DNA of 64,000 nt from Actinoplanes octamycinicus (lineage in GTDB: Bacteria > Actinomycetota > Actinomycetes > Mycobacteriales > Micromonosporaceae), in NCBI RefSeq assembly GCF_014205225.1, contig NZ_JACHNB010000001.1, positions 3,143,501-3,207,500 of the forward strand, given 5' to 3'. Position numbers and translations under genes: made by a program. Each line of letters opens with the position of its first letter. Positions within the stretch are counted from its first letter, which is position 1. Positions 38,044 to 46,253 of the stretch are shown here, piece after piece. The notes below the pieces were generated by a model. That model was not told where the DNA came from and made no database searches. It saw nothing but the letters and a program-made list of their open reading frames with translations.

Positions 38044-39123
38044 TCAGGACGCCCCGCCCGGCCGCTGTTCACTTATCGAAGGCGAGGAATTTTCGCCCCC
38101 CGGGTACCAGGAAGGCGGCACCGCGGAGCGCGGGACCAGCCGGGACGCGGCGATCCGCTCGGACAGGCCGGTGTTCTCCAGCGCCTCGGTCAGCGCCCGG
38201 CGCAGCTCGCGCTGCACGATGGCCTGGCTGTCCGCGGTGGTCTTGGCGATGGTCCGGATGGTCGCGCCGTCCACGGTCAGCGTCTCCACGCCGACCACGT
38301 CCGGCGGCTCGATGAACTCCTTCTGGTGCTCCGGGTGATCGGCGACCGCGACGGCGGCCTCCTTCAGCACCGCGACCGCCTCCTCCGAGTTGACGAAGCC
38401 GATCGGGATGTCGATCACCACCATGGCCCAGCCCTGGCTCTTGTTGCCGACCCGGACGATCTCGCCGTTGCGGATGTACCAGAGCACGCCGCGGGTGTCG
38501 CGGACCGTGGTGATCCGCAGGCCGACGCTCTCCACCACGCCGGTGGCCTCGCCCAGGTCGACCGTGTCACCCACCCCGTACTGGTCCTCCAGGAGCATGA
38601 ACAGGCCGGCGATCAGGTCCTTGACCAGGCTCTGCGCGCCGAAACCGAGGGCGACGCCGACGATCCCGGCGCTGGCCAGCAGGGGGGCCAGGTCGAACCC
38701 GAACTCACCGAGCACCAGCAGGGTGGCCATGGTGAAGACCACCGCGCTGACGAAGCTGCGCAGCACCGAGCCGATCGCCTCGGCCCGCTGGCGGCGGCGC
38801 TCCGGGATGAACTGTGCCTCCTCGGCCGTGACGTCCGGCCGCTCCTTCAGCGGTTTGAGCAGAGCCGGCATGGCGGCCCGGGAGGTGCTGGCGGTGAGTC
38901 GGCTGATCGCGCGGTGCAACAGCCACCGGATCAGCATCGCGATCAAGACGATGACGAGCACCCGCAGCGGTTTGACCACGAACACGAAGCCGCTTTTCGC
39001 CAGCCAGGGGCTCACGTCGTGCTCGAGCAGCCACTTGCACACCGAGTCCGCGTCGCAGGACTTGGTCAGGTCGACGGTGGGGACCGTGACGGTCGGGTCG
39101 GGGGTTGGAGCGAGGAGCAGCAC
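38044..39123 (-). CDS. MscS-type mechanosensitive channel
   Basis: A 359-residue membrane protein starting at GTG. An extracytoplasmic N-terminal segment with two Cys (KSCDADSVCKWLL) precedes the first membrane helix (about 50-68). Later helices include the pore-lining GFDLAPLLASAGIVGVALGFGAQSLVKDLIAGLFMLLEDQYGVGD. The MscS beta domain follows (VESVGLRITTVRDTRGVLWYIRNGEIVRVGNKSQG) and a C-terminal alpha/beta domain. It releases solutes on hypo-osmotic shock. Divergent from the HNH gene. Confidence 0.93.
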   Translation of the reverse strand: MLLLAPTPDPTVTVPTVDLTKSCDADSVCKWLLEHDVSPWLAKSGFVFVVKPLRVLVIVLIAMLIRWLLHRAISRLTASTSRAAMPALLKPLKERPDVTAEEAQFIPERRRQRAEAIGSVLRSFVSAVVFTMATLLVLGEFGFDLAPLLASAGIVGVALGFGAQSLVKDLIAGLFMLLEDQYGVGDTVDLGEATGVVESVGLRITTVRDTRGVLWYIRNGEIVRVGNKSQGWAMVVIDIPIGFVNSEEAVAVLKEAAVAVADHPEHQKEFIEPPDVVGVETLTVDGATIRTIAKTTADSQAIVQRELRRALTEALENTGLSERIAASRLVPRSAVPPSWYPGGENSSPSISEQRPGGAS

Positions 39124-39313
39124 GGGTAGTGAAGGTACCGGGTCCGGCTGAGTGCATGACGTCAGACGTTTACCGTCCAGCCACAGATTGTGCTCGCAAT
39201 TTGGTCATCCATCAGGGACTATTGGCGCACAGGCTTCGTCAGCGAGGCCCAGATCACACTCGGCTGAGCTACAGGAGCGCGCACCAGCAACTGACACCGG
39301 AAGGGTGATCGCG

Positions 39314-39868
39314 ATGCCTGACATACGACCCACAGTGGGCTCTTCCGCGTTAGTGCTGAACGCTACCTACGAGCCGCTGTGCGTCGTATCGGTGCGTCGA
39401 GCGACCATCCTCGTGCTCACCGACAAGGCCGAGTGCGTGTCCGACGGTGACGGCATCCTGCACAGCGCGCACGAGCAACTCCCGGTCCCCTCGGTGGTCC
39501 GCCTCACCCGGTATGTGAAGGTGCCCTACCGCACCCACGTCGGCCTCTCCCGCCGCGCCATCTTCGCCCGCGACGGCGGCCGCTGCGCCTACTGCCGGGG
39601 TTCCGCCGAGACCATCGACCACGTCTTCCCGCGCAGCCGCGGCGGCCTGCACGCCTGGGAGAACGTGGTGGCCGCCTGCGCCAAGTGCAACCACAGCAAG
39701 GGCGACAAGACCCCCGCCGAGCTGGGCTGGCGGCTTCATTCCATACCGCAGGCGCCACGCGGGGTGGCCTGGCGGGTGCTCGGGCACCGCACGCCCGATC
39801 CCCGCTGGATGGACTGGCTGGATCTGCCCGACCACCACGCCGCCTTGGCTGACGCCGAGGCGGCGTGA
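39314..39868 (+). CDS. HNH endonuclease-family protein
   Basis: A 184-residue protein from ATG 39314 (GGAAGGG 8 bases upstream). The N-terminal domain (SALVLNATYEPLCVVSVRRATILVLTDKAECV) is followed by the HNH domain with two CxxC zinc knuckles (GRCAYCRG and CAKCNHSKGDKTP) and the catalytic TIDHVFPRSRGGLHAWENVVAAC. This is the widespread actinobacterial stand-alone HNH protein. Despite the nuclease fold, its physiological role is not established, and no partner gene suggests restriction. Confidence 0.92.
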   Translation: MPDIRPTVGSSALVLNATYEPLCVVSVRRATILVLTDKAECVSDGDGILHSAHEQLPVPSVVRLTRYVKVPYRTHVGLSRRAIFARDGGRCAYCRGSAETIDHVFPRSRGGLHAWENVVAACAKCNHSKGDKTPAELGWRLHSIPQAPRGVAWRVLGHRTPDPRWMDWLDLPDHHAALADAEAA

Positions 39869-39872
39869 TCTT

Positions 39873-40664
39873 TTATCGGGAGTCGACCAGGGACGCGTAG
39901 ACGACCACGTTGTCCGAGTAGCCCTGGTCGCCCCCGAGCCATTTCCCGCCGCAGGTCATCAGCCGCAGCGAGGGCCGGCTGTAGTCGCCGTAGACGCGGT
40001 GCACGGGTAGCCGGTCCTTGTCGTAGTGCTCCACCGAGTTGACCTCGAAGACGGCGACCGTGCCGTCCGCCCGGCGCACCTCGATCGGCTGGCCCGGCTT
40101 GAGCCGCCCCAGGTCGTGGAAGACCGACGGCCCGGTACGGGTGTCCGCGTGCCCGACGAACAGCGCCGGCCCGAACTGCCCGGGCGTCGGCCCGCCGTCG
40201 AACCAGCCGACCTCGTTGTGCCGTTTCAGCGGCGGCACCTCCACCGACCCGTCCCCGGCCCGTCCGACCTCCAGCACCGGCGCGTCCACCCGCAGGTCCG
40301 GAATGGCCAGCCGCTGCGGCCGGCTCGGGTCGAGCACCGGGAACTCGCGCGGCGGCGGCTGGTCCGGGTCGCGGAACATCCCCAGGTCGAAGCCGGTGGC
40401 CACGCCGAGTCCCATGCCGACCGCGAACAGTCCGATGAAGAACATGACCAGCGCGATCCAGCCGATGCCGAGCGTCCGGCGCCGGCGGCGGCGGCGCGGC
40501 CGGCCCGGATGCACCGGTTTCCGCCGGCTCCGGCCGGCCTGGGACGGCGGCGTGGGCAGCGGGCCGGTCACCACGCCGGGCAGCGGGGCGGCGACCACCT
40601 GGGCGGGTTGTTTGCCGACGACGGACTCGGGCACGCGCGGCGGGCGCTTCTCTTCCTCCGCCAC
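39873..40664 (-). CDS. Class F sortase
   Basis: A 263-residue protein with a cytoplasmic Pro/Arg-rich N-terminus (RRKPVHPGRPRRRRRRRT), one signal-anchor helix (about residues 64-88) and an extracytoplasmic sortase domain. The catalytic His is H172 in FVGHADT and the Cys is C238 in RLMTCGG. It ends DNVVVYASLVDSR; I could not place the active-site Arg with certainty. It cleaves LPxTG-like motifs to attach proteins to the wall. The gene starts 8 bases after the secreted membrane-anchored protein encoded upstream, a plausible substrate. Confidence 0.92.
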   Translation of the reverse strand: MAEEEKRPPRVPESVVGKQPAQVVAAPLPGVVTGPLPTPPSQAGRSRRKPVHPGRPRRRRRRRTLGIGWIALVMFFIGLFAVGMGLGVATGFDLGMFRDPDQPPPREFPVLDPSRPQRLAIPDLRVDAPVLEVGRAGDGSVEVPPLKRHNEVGWFDGGPTPGQFGPALFVGHADTRTGPSVFHDLGRLKPGQPIEVRRADGTVAVFEVNSVEHYDKDRLPVHRVYGDYSRPSLRLMTCGGKWLGGDQGYSDNVVVYASLVDSR

Positions 40665-40671
40665 CGCGGCC

Positions 40672-41154
40672 TCAGCCCAGCCGCCGGCGTCGCGTCGACA
40701 GCACGGCCAGGCCCAGCCCGGCCACCAGGATCGTCAGGCCGCCGCCGACCAGCAGCGCGGCCGTCCGCTCCGGGGCGGTCCCGCCGCCGCCGGTGGCCGG
40801 CCCGCGGCTCGGCGCGAACGCGACGACCACGTGCATCGTGGCGGTCGCGGTCTTCCCGTCCGGGCACTGCAGGGTGGCCGTGTAGTCGCCGGCCTCGGTG
40901 TCGCCCGGGACCTTCGCGGTCGCGGTCAGGAAGCCGAACTCGGGTTTCACCCGGACCGGCCCGACCCCCTCCACGGTGACCGTCGCGGGCTGCAGGTTGT
41001 CGGTGCACGAGGCGCGCAGCGAGACGTGGTCGCCGGCCGGCACCGTGCTGGGGTTGAGCTCGACGAAGACCGCCGCGGCCCGCGCGGCAGTCCCGGGCAG
41101 CAGGGCCATCACCATGATCATTACCGTGGCGGCGGCGGAACCGATCCATCGCAT
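40672..41154 (-). CDS. Secreted protein with sorting-signal-like C-terminus (possible sortase substrate)
   Basis: A 160-residue product from ATG 41154. Signal peptide MRWIGSAAATVMIMVMALLPGTAARA; an Ig-like or cell-wall beta domain with two Cys (RASCTDN, TLQCPDG) follows. The end reads SRGPATGGGGTAPERT, a hydrophobic helix (AALLVGGGLTILVAGLGLAVL) and STRRRRLG. This is the tripartite arrangement of a cell-wall sorting signal, with GPATG in place of LPxTG. The sortase gene lies 8 bases downstream on the same strand. The upstream open extension (to 41325) is not used. Confidence 0.82.
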   Translation of the reverse strand: MRWIGSAAATVMIMVMALLPGTAARAAAVFVELNPSTVPAGDHVSLRASCTDNLQPATVTVEGVGPVRVKPEFGFLTATAKVPGDTEAGDYTATLQCPDGKTATATMHVVVAFAPSRGPATGGGGTAPERTAALLVGGGLTILVAGLGLAVLSTRRRRLG

Positions 41155-41355
41155 GGAAACCCCCTCTCGCCGTTCGCGGGCGGAAAGTACGCGGACGGCG
41201 CGTGAAGGTGATTTTCGCACCGGGAAGCACGATCCGCGTAGATCCCGACGGCGTGAGACCCCGGTTCGAGACCCGACGGTCCGGCACGACTGGTGCTCCG
41301 CTACCGTGATTGATGTTCGACTCAAAATGGATCACCGGCGCCTGGGGGCGTTCAG

Positions 41356-41646
41356 TTGTCTGTCATCACCACCATTCTGGTCTATGTGATCATCCCGGCC
41401 GCGGTCATCGGCACGGTGGCGGTCATCGTGTTCGCCGGTTCCGACAAGGGCAAGCCGTCCAAGCGGTACCGTCCCGGCCGGCCCTACGAGTTCGCCCCGA
41501 TGTGGTTCATGGCCTCGCCCGCCAAGGCCGTCGCGGCCGGTCACGGCCATGAGACTCCGGCGATCGAGCGTGGACTCGTCATCGAGGACAGTTCCGGCGC
41601 TCCGGTCCGGCCCGGCCCGACAGGAGGCGCAAGTGACAAGTGGTGA
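41356..41646 (+). CDS. Small membrane protein, unknown function
   Basis: A 96-residue protein probably starting at TTG 41356. One N-terminal membrane helix (about residues 4-28, ITTILVYVIIPAAVIGTVAVIVFAG) is followed by a basic segment (DKGKPSKRYRPGRPYEFAPMWFMA) and a soluble tail. Its 3' end overlaps the start of the next gene by 14 bp, so the two are likely co-translated. It is divergent from the sortase-substrate pair. Confidence 0.75.
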   Translation: MSVITTILVYVIIPAAVIGTVAVIVFAGSDKGKPSKRYRPGRPYEFAPMWFMASPAKAVAAGHGHETPAIERGLVIEDSSGAPVRPGPTGGASDKW

Positions 41647-42022
41647 GCTGGTCGAGACCGGCCGCGAGGGCCCGTTCACGACCCGCCAGCTGCTGCGTCT
41701 CGACGAGGCGCTGCGGATCGCCGACCAGGCGACCGGCCTGACCTTCAGCATCTACCTCGGTGAGCTGGAGGAGCCGCTGCGCGAGTCCGCGGAGAAACTG
41801 CACAGCCAGATCGCGAACCCGCACAAGGCGGTGCTGATCGCGGTCTCGCCGGGCCAGCGCCGGCTGGAGATCGTCACCGGCGACGAGGCCCGTAAGCGGA
41901 TCACCGACCGGGACGCGAAACTGGCCGCCTTCGGCATGGCCGGCTCGTTCTCCGGCGGCGACCTGGTCGGCGGCCTGATGATCGGGCTGGATCAGCTGGC
42001 CTCACACGCCGGCAAGGCCTGA
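41633..42022 (+). CDS. DUF5130/TPM-like protein
   Basis: A 129-residue protein starting at GTG 41633, with AGGAGG 5 bases upstream inside the preceding gene. It contains GLTFSIYLGELEEPLRESAEKLHSQIANPHKAVLIAVSPGQRRLEIVTGDEARKRITDRDAKLAA, which resembles the TPM phosphatase-like fold of DUF5130. The C-terminal helix (FSGGDLVGGLMIGLDQLASHAG) is amphipathic. No signal peptide. Function unknown; coupling to the small membrane protein suggests they act together at the membrane. Confidence 0.8.
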   Translation: MTSGELVETGREGPFTTRQLLRLDEALRIADQATGLTFSIYLGELEEPLRESAEKLHSQIANPHKAVLIAVSPGQRRLEIVTGDEARKRITDRDAKLAAFGMAGSFSGGDLVGGLMIGLDQLASHAGKA

Positions 42023-42027
42023 GCCGC

Positions 42028-42579
42028 TCAGAAACAATTCACCCGGATCGGGTACGGGGCGTCGAGTTTCACCAACTCGGCGCCCTCGATCCGTTGCACC
42101 TGCCGATAGGCCGAGCCGTCCAGCGCGTAGACCGTCAGCGCCACGCCCGGCTCCACCCGCCAGTAACCGGGGATGCCGGCCGACGCGTACACCGCGGGTT
42201 TGAGCAGCCGGTCGTACCGCTGCGTCTCGGGTGACTCCACCTCGACCGCCAGGGCCACGTCGGCCGGGTCGACCCAGATCCCGCCGGACGAGCGCGGGCG
42301 CAGCACGGTCACGTCCGGCACCAGGCTGCTGGTGTCGATCTCCACGCCGAGCCGGGCGCAGACCCACCAGTCCGGCGGGGCGGCCGCGCGCAGGGCGAGC
42401 ACCACCGCGTCGACCGCGGCGTCGTGCGCCGTGTCCAGCGGGGGCGGGGTGACGTGCAGGCTGCCGTCGACGATCTCGTACCGATGCCCGTCCTGCGGGA
42501 ACAGGTGCAGGTCGGGCTCGGTCCACCGGCCGTCCGGTGCGGTCCATCGCACCGGTGAGCCCTGGCTCAGCATCGTCAC
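42028..42579 (-). CDS. Uma2-family (DUF820) putative restriction-endonuclease-fold protein
   Basis: A 183-residue protein of the PD-(D/E)xK-like Uma2 family. It shows HRYEIVDGSLHVTPPP, the acidic EIDTSSLVPDVTVLRP (catalytic Asp in PDV) and VALAVEVESPETQRYDRLLKPAVYASAGIPGYWRVE, with the ExE core and the conserved Lys. Uma2 proteins are abundant in actinomycetes and cyanobacteria. Nuclease activity is predicted from fold only. It converges on the TPM-like gene with 5 bp between stops; no methylase or antitoxin is adjacent. Confidence 0.88.
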   Translation of the reverse strand: MTMLSQGSPVRWTAPDGRWTEPDLHLFPQDGHRYEIVDGSLHVTPPPLDTAHDAAVDAVVLALRAAAPPDWWVCARLGVEIDTSSLVPDVTVLRPRSSGGIWVDPADVALAVEVESPETQRYDRLLKPAVYASAGIPGYWRVEPGVALTVYALDGSAYRQVQRIEGAELVKLDAPYPIRVNCF

Positions 42580-42646
42580 GCGCCACCTCCAACGCCGCGG
42601 AGTGCCAGCCTACTCACGCAGCGTCGATGCAACTTGCAGTACGCAG

Positions 42647-42684
42647 GAAAAACGGCCCCATCCGGCGAACCGGACGGGGCCGTT
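42647..42684 (-). terminator. Intrinsic terminator of pepN
   Basis: AACGGCCCCATCCGG (42651-42665) pairs with CCGGACGGGGCCGTT (42670-42684) with one mismatch and loop CGAA. Reading on the minus strand, the stem is followed by a TTTTT run (42647-42651). It lies just beyond the pepN stop. Confidence 0.85.
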
Positions 42685-42701
42685 CACTCGCTGCGGATGA
42701 G

Positions 42702-45260
42702 TCAGCCGGCGGCCTGGTCCTTCGCGCGGGCCTTGAGCGCCCGCAGGATCCCGTCCCGGCCCTCGGCGACCAGCCGGCGCAGCGACGCCGGGTGCCCCTC
42801 CTGGGCCAGCCAGGCGTCGGTCAGCGCGACCGTCTCCTCGCTGATCTGGAACGTCGGGTAGGCCAGGGTGGCGAACTCCTGCGCCGGCTCGCTGTCCGAG
42901 CGGGCCCACACCTCACCCACCACGGCGAAGAACTTCTCCGCGTACGGCGCCGTCAGGGCCACCTGGCGGGTGCTCTGGAAGCCCTGCAGCAGCGACCGGT
43001 TCAGCCAGTTCGGCGGGGTCTGCGGCCCGGTCAGCTCGGCCCACACCCGGGCCTTGTTCTCCGGGGTGGGCAGCAGCGCGCGGGCGATCGCCGCCTCCCG
43101 CTCGCCGCTCGCGGTCTTGTCCCCGGCCAGCTCGTCGTCGATCTCCGACTCGGCCGCCGCGCCGATCGCGGACAGCGCCTGCAGCAGCGACCAGCGCAGC
43201 TCGGTGTCGACCACCAGGCCGGCCGGTTTCTCCCCGCCGCTGAGCCAGCCGCGCAGCACGGCCGCCTGCTCCGGCGTGCGGGCCGCGGTGATGTAGGCCC
43301 GCGCCCAGGTCAGCTGCCAGCCGCTGCCCGGCTCGGCGGCGGCCAGCTGGGTGGCGGCCAGCTCGGCCAGCATCGCCCAGCCGGTCGGCGCCCAGGCCGG
43401 GTCGGCGAAGCTGACCAGCGCGCTGGCCGCCTGCCGCAGGGTGGCGGTGGTCAGGTTGATGTCGGTCTCGGCCGGCAGGCCGGAGCAGACCAGCTCCACG
43501 TAGTCGCGGGCGGCCAGCTCGGCGTCGCGCAGCATGTCCCAGGCCGCGGCCCAGCACAGCGCCCGCGGCAGCGACGACTCGAACCCGGCGATGTGCTTGA
43601 CCAGCGCGCCCATCGAGCGCTCGTCCAGGCGCAGTTTCGCGTAGGTCAGGTCGTCGTCGTTGAGCAGCAGCACGTCCGGCGCCTTCACCCCGGCCAGCGC
43701 GGTGATCTCGGTCCGGTCGCCGGTCACGTCGACCTCGATCCGGTCCCGCCGCACCAGGCGGTCCCCGTCCAGGTCGTAGAGGCCGATCCCGATCCGGTGG
43801 GTACGCAGCGTCGGGTAGCCGGCCGGCGCCTCCTGCAGCACCGCCACGCTGGTGTAGCGCTCCTGGTCGTCCAGCTCGACGACCGGGCGCAGCGTGTTGA
43901 CCTGCGCGGTCTCCAGCCACTGCGCGGCGAACTTGCGCAGCTCCCGGCCGGACGCCGCCTCCAGCTCGGTGAGCAGGTCGTCGAAGGTGGCGTTGCCCCA
44001 GGCGTGCTTGGTGAAGTACGCCCGCAGGCCGGTCAGGAACGGGTCCAGGCCGACGTACGCGACCAGCTGCTTGATCACGCTGGCGCCCTTGGCGTAGGTG
44101 ATCCCGTCGAAGTTGACCTCGACCGCCTCCAGGTCCGGCATCTCGCAGTACACCGGGTGGGTGGAGGAGAGCTGGTCCTGCCGGTAACCCCAGGCCTTGC
44201 GGATGGACAGGAAGGTCGACCAGGCGTCGGTGAACCGGGTGGCGTGCGTGTTGCACCAGTGGCTCGCCCACTCGGCGAACGACTCGTTCAGCCACAGGTC
44301 GTTCCACCAGCGCATGGTCACCAGGTCGCCGAACCACATGTGGGCGAGCTCGTGCAGGATGGTGTTGGCGCGCTGCTCGTACTCGTAGTCGGTGACCTGC
44401 GAGCGGAAGATGTAGTGCGCCTCGGCGTGGGTCACGCAGCCGAAGTTCTCCATCGCGCCGGCGTTGAAGTCCGGCACCCACAGCTGGTCGTACTTGGGCA
44501 GCGGGTACCGCACCCCGAACTGCTCGTGGAAGAAGTCGAAGCCCTGCTTGGTGATCAGGAACAGGTCGTCGGCGTCCAGGTAGCGGGCCATCGAGGCGCG
44601 GCAGAAGACGCCCAGCTCGATGCCGTCGTGCGAGTCGCGGACCTCGTGGTACGGCCCGGCGCAGATCGCCGTGATGTAGGTGCTCATCCGCGCCGACTCG
44701 GTGAAGTGGACGGTCCGCGCGCCCGGCCCGACCGGCTCCTCCCGGTCGACCGGCATGTTCGAGACCACTTTCCAGTGGTTCGGCGCGGTCACGTGCCAGG
44801 TGAACACGCTCTTCAGGTCGGGCTGGTCGAACGCCGCGTACACCCGCTGGGCGTCCGCGGTCTCGAACTGGCTGTAGAGGTAGATCTCCTTGTCCACCGG
44901 GTCGACGCTGCGCTGCAGGCCCTGCCCGCTCGCCGAGTAGGCGAAGTCGCCGTCGACGACGAGGACGTTGGTCTCCGCCAGGCCGGGCAGCGGCAGGCCG
45001 CGCTCGGCCGACCAGGTGCTCAGGTCGAGCGGCGTGCCGTTCAGCGTGGCGCCGTGCAGTTTCGCCGCGGCGGCCTCGATGAACGTCTCGGCGCCCGGCT
45101 CGCTGCACCGGAAGGTAACGGTGGTGGTGGAGCGGAAGGTGTCGGACCCGGGGTTGCCGCTTCCGTCGGTCAGATCGAGGGTGATGTCGTAACCGGTCAC
45201 CTCGAGCAATCGACTCCGCTCGGCGGCCTCGACCTGGGTCAGGTTGTGAACACCGGCCAC
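42702..45260 (-). CDS. pepN: Aminopeptidase N (M1 family)
   Basis: An 852-residue zinc metallopeptidase. GTG 45260 is chosen because AAGGAGAG lies about 5 bases upstream and the N-terminus VHNLTQVEAAERSRLLEV matches actinobacterial PepN. It has the exopeptidase GAMENFGC motif, the zinc site HELAHMWFGDLVTMRWWNDLWLNESFAEW and a catalytic Tyr region downstream. The C-terminal ERAP1-like helical domain (about 530-850) is complete. It removes N-terminal residues from peptides in the cytoplasm. A strong intrinsic terminator follows. Confidence 0.95.
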   Translation of the reverse strand: MAGVHNLTQVEAAERSRLLEVTGYDITLDLTDGSGNPGSDTFRSTTTVTFRCSEPGAETFIEAAAAKLHGATLNGTPLDLSTWSAERGLPLPGLAETNVLVVDGDFAYSASGQGLQRSVDPVDKEIYLYSQFETADAQRVYAAFDQPDLKSVFTWHVTAPNHWKVVSNMPVDREEPVGPGARTVHFTESARMSTYITAICAGPYHEVRDSHDGIELGVFCRASMARYLDADDLFLITKQGFDFFHEQFGVRYPLPKYDQLWVPDFNAGAMENFGCVTHAEAHYIFRSQVTDYEYEQRANTILHELAHMWFGDLVTMRWWNDLWLNESFAEWASHWCNTHATRFTDAWSTFLSIRKAWGYRQDQLSSTHPVYCEMPDLEAVEVNFDGITYAKGASVIKQLVAYVGLDPFLTGLRAYFTKHAWGNATFDDLLTELEAASGRELRKFAAQWLETAQVNTLRPVVELDDQERYTSVAVLQEAPAGYPTLRTHRIGIGLYDLDGDRLVRRDRIEVDVTGDRTEITALAGVKAPDVLLLNDDDLTYAKLRLDERSMGALVKHIAGFESSLPRALCWAAAWDMLRDAELAARDYVELVCSGLPAETDINLTTATLRQAASALVSFADPAWAPTGWAMLAELAATQLAAAEPGSGWQLTWARAYITAARTPEQAAVLRGWLSGGEKPAGLVVDTELRWSLLQALSAIGAAAESEIDDELAGDKTASGEREAAIARALLPTPENKARVWAELTGPQTPPNWLNRSLLQGFQSTRQVALTAPYAEKFFAVVGEVWARSDSEPAQEFATLAYPTFQISEETVALTDAWLAQEGHPASLRRLVAEGRDGILRALKARAKDQAAG

Positions 45261-45361
45261 GTGCACTCTCCTTCGAGCTGACTGCTTTTCCTCGCAGCCT
45301 ATGCGCCACGCCTCCGTCACACCGCACCCGCACCACCATCAGTTGGTGGCAGGATCGATCT

Positions 45362-45988
45362 ATGACTGAACGCGCCACCGTCGACATGTGGTTCGACCCC
45401 ATCTGCCCGTGGGCCTGGATGACCTCCCGTTGGCTGCTCGAGGTGGAGAAGGTCCGTGACCTCGACGTCCGTTTCCACGTGATGAGCCTGTCGGTGCTCA
45501 ACGAGGGCCGCGACCTCCCTGAGCAGTACCGCGACCTGATGTCCAAGGGCTGGGGCCCGGTCCGGGTCTGCATCGCCGCCGCCGAGACGGCCGGCCCGGA
45601 GGCGCTGCGTGACCTCTACACCGCCTTCGGCACCCGGATCCACCTGCAGAAGTACGAGCTGGACGAGAAGCTCTACCGGGAGGCGCTGACCGAGGTCGGG
45701 CTGGACCCGGAGCTGGCCGCGGCGGCCGACACCGACCGGTACGACGAGGCCCTGCGGACCAGCCACAACGCCGGGATGAAGCCGGTCGGCACGGACGTGG
45801 GTACCCCGGTGATCCACGCGCCGGGGCCGAACCCGGACGAGAAGATCGCCTTCTTCGGGCCGGTGGTCACCCCGGCGCCCAAGGGCGAGGCGGCCGGCAA
45901 GCTGTGGGACGGCGTGCTGCTGGTGGCCGGCACCCCGGGCTTCTACGAGATCAAGCGGAGCCGGGAGATCGGTCCGATTTTCGATTAG
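45362..45988 (+). CDS. Mycothiol-dependent nitroreductase-like DsbA-family protein (Rv2466c type)
   Basis: A 208-residue protein of the thioredoxin/DsbA fold. The active site is DPICPWAW (about residues 12-19), with a single cysteine as in Rv2466c, rather than CxxC. The helical insert (about 60-130) and cis-Pro region (VGTPVIHAP, about 148) are present. Rv2466c relatives reduce nitro-compounds with mycothiol and respond to oxidative stress. It lies divergently from pepN; no regulator is adjacent. Confidence 0.9.
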   Translation: MTERATVDMWFDPICPWAWMTSRWLLEVEKVRDLDVRFHVMSLSVLNEGRDLPEQYRDLMSKGWGPVRVCIAAAETAGPEALRDLYTAFGTRIHLQKYELDEKLYREALTEVGLDPELAAAADTDRYDEALRTSHNAGMKPVGTDVGTPVIHAPGPNPDEKIAFFGPVVTPAPKGEAAGKLWDGVLLVAGTPGFYEIKRSREIGPIFD

Positions 45989-46015
45989 TTCGCCACTTGT
46001 CGCCGCCGGCGGTCG

Positions 46016-46044
46016 TTGGATGAGGTGATGTACACCTCATCCAA
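46016..46044. promoter_or_regulatory. Perfect 12-bp inverted repeat (operator-like)
   Basis: TTGGATGAGGTG (46016-46027) and CACCTCATCCAA (46033-46044) flank a 5-base spacer ATGTA. Base composition is moderate compared with surrounding DNA and no T-run follows. It sits 28 bases after the nitroreductase stop and about 210 bases before the DUF1015 gene. An operator for a dimeric regulator, or a terminator, are both possible. Confidence 0.55.
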
Positions 46045-46243
46045 TGACGTCGCCGGCGTGACCATCGGCGTCCAGCGCGAAGTATGGCCGGATCTGTCCC
46101 CGGAATGGGCGGGTCTGGTCGCCCCGCCGGTGGTGGTCACCGCCCGCCCGGTGGAACGGCCGGTGAACGCCCGCCGACGGGCGCAGTTGAGCAGGTCACG
46201 CGGGAACATGCCGGTGCGTGGGTACCGCCGGGCCGCCGGGTAA
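46028..46243 (+). CDS. Possible small protein (71 residues), doubtful
   Basis: The frame from ATG 46028 encodes a basic 71-residue peptide (MYTSSNDVAGVTIGVQREVW...). G/C at third positions is fairly high, which fits coding. The start lies inside the inverted repeat and the ribosome-binding site is weak (GAGG only 3 bases away). No family recognised. It may equally be leader sequence for the DUF1015 gene. Confidence 0.3.
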   Translation: MYTSSNDVAGVTIGVQREVWPDLSPEWAGLVAPPVVVTARPVERPVNARRRAQLSRSRGNMPVRGYRRAAG

Positions 46244-46253
46244 GTTGCCAGGC

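Noticed and set aside
42537..45281. Long plus-strand frame opposite pepN
   Set aside because: PepN has complete M1 catalytic motifs on the minus strand; the opposite frame is a codon-bias shadow.
45985..46209. Minus-strand 74-codon frame after the nitroreductase gene
   Set aside because: Its start context is poor and it overlaps the palindrome; the plus-strand alternative has better codon use, although that too is doubtful.
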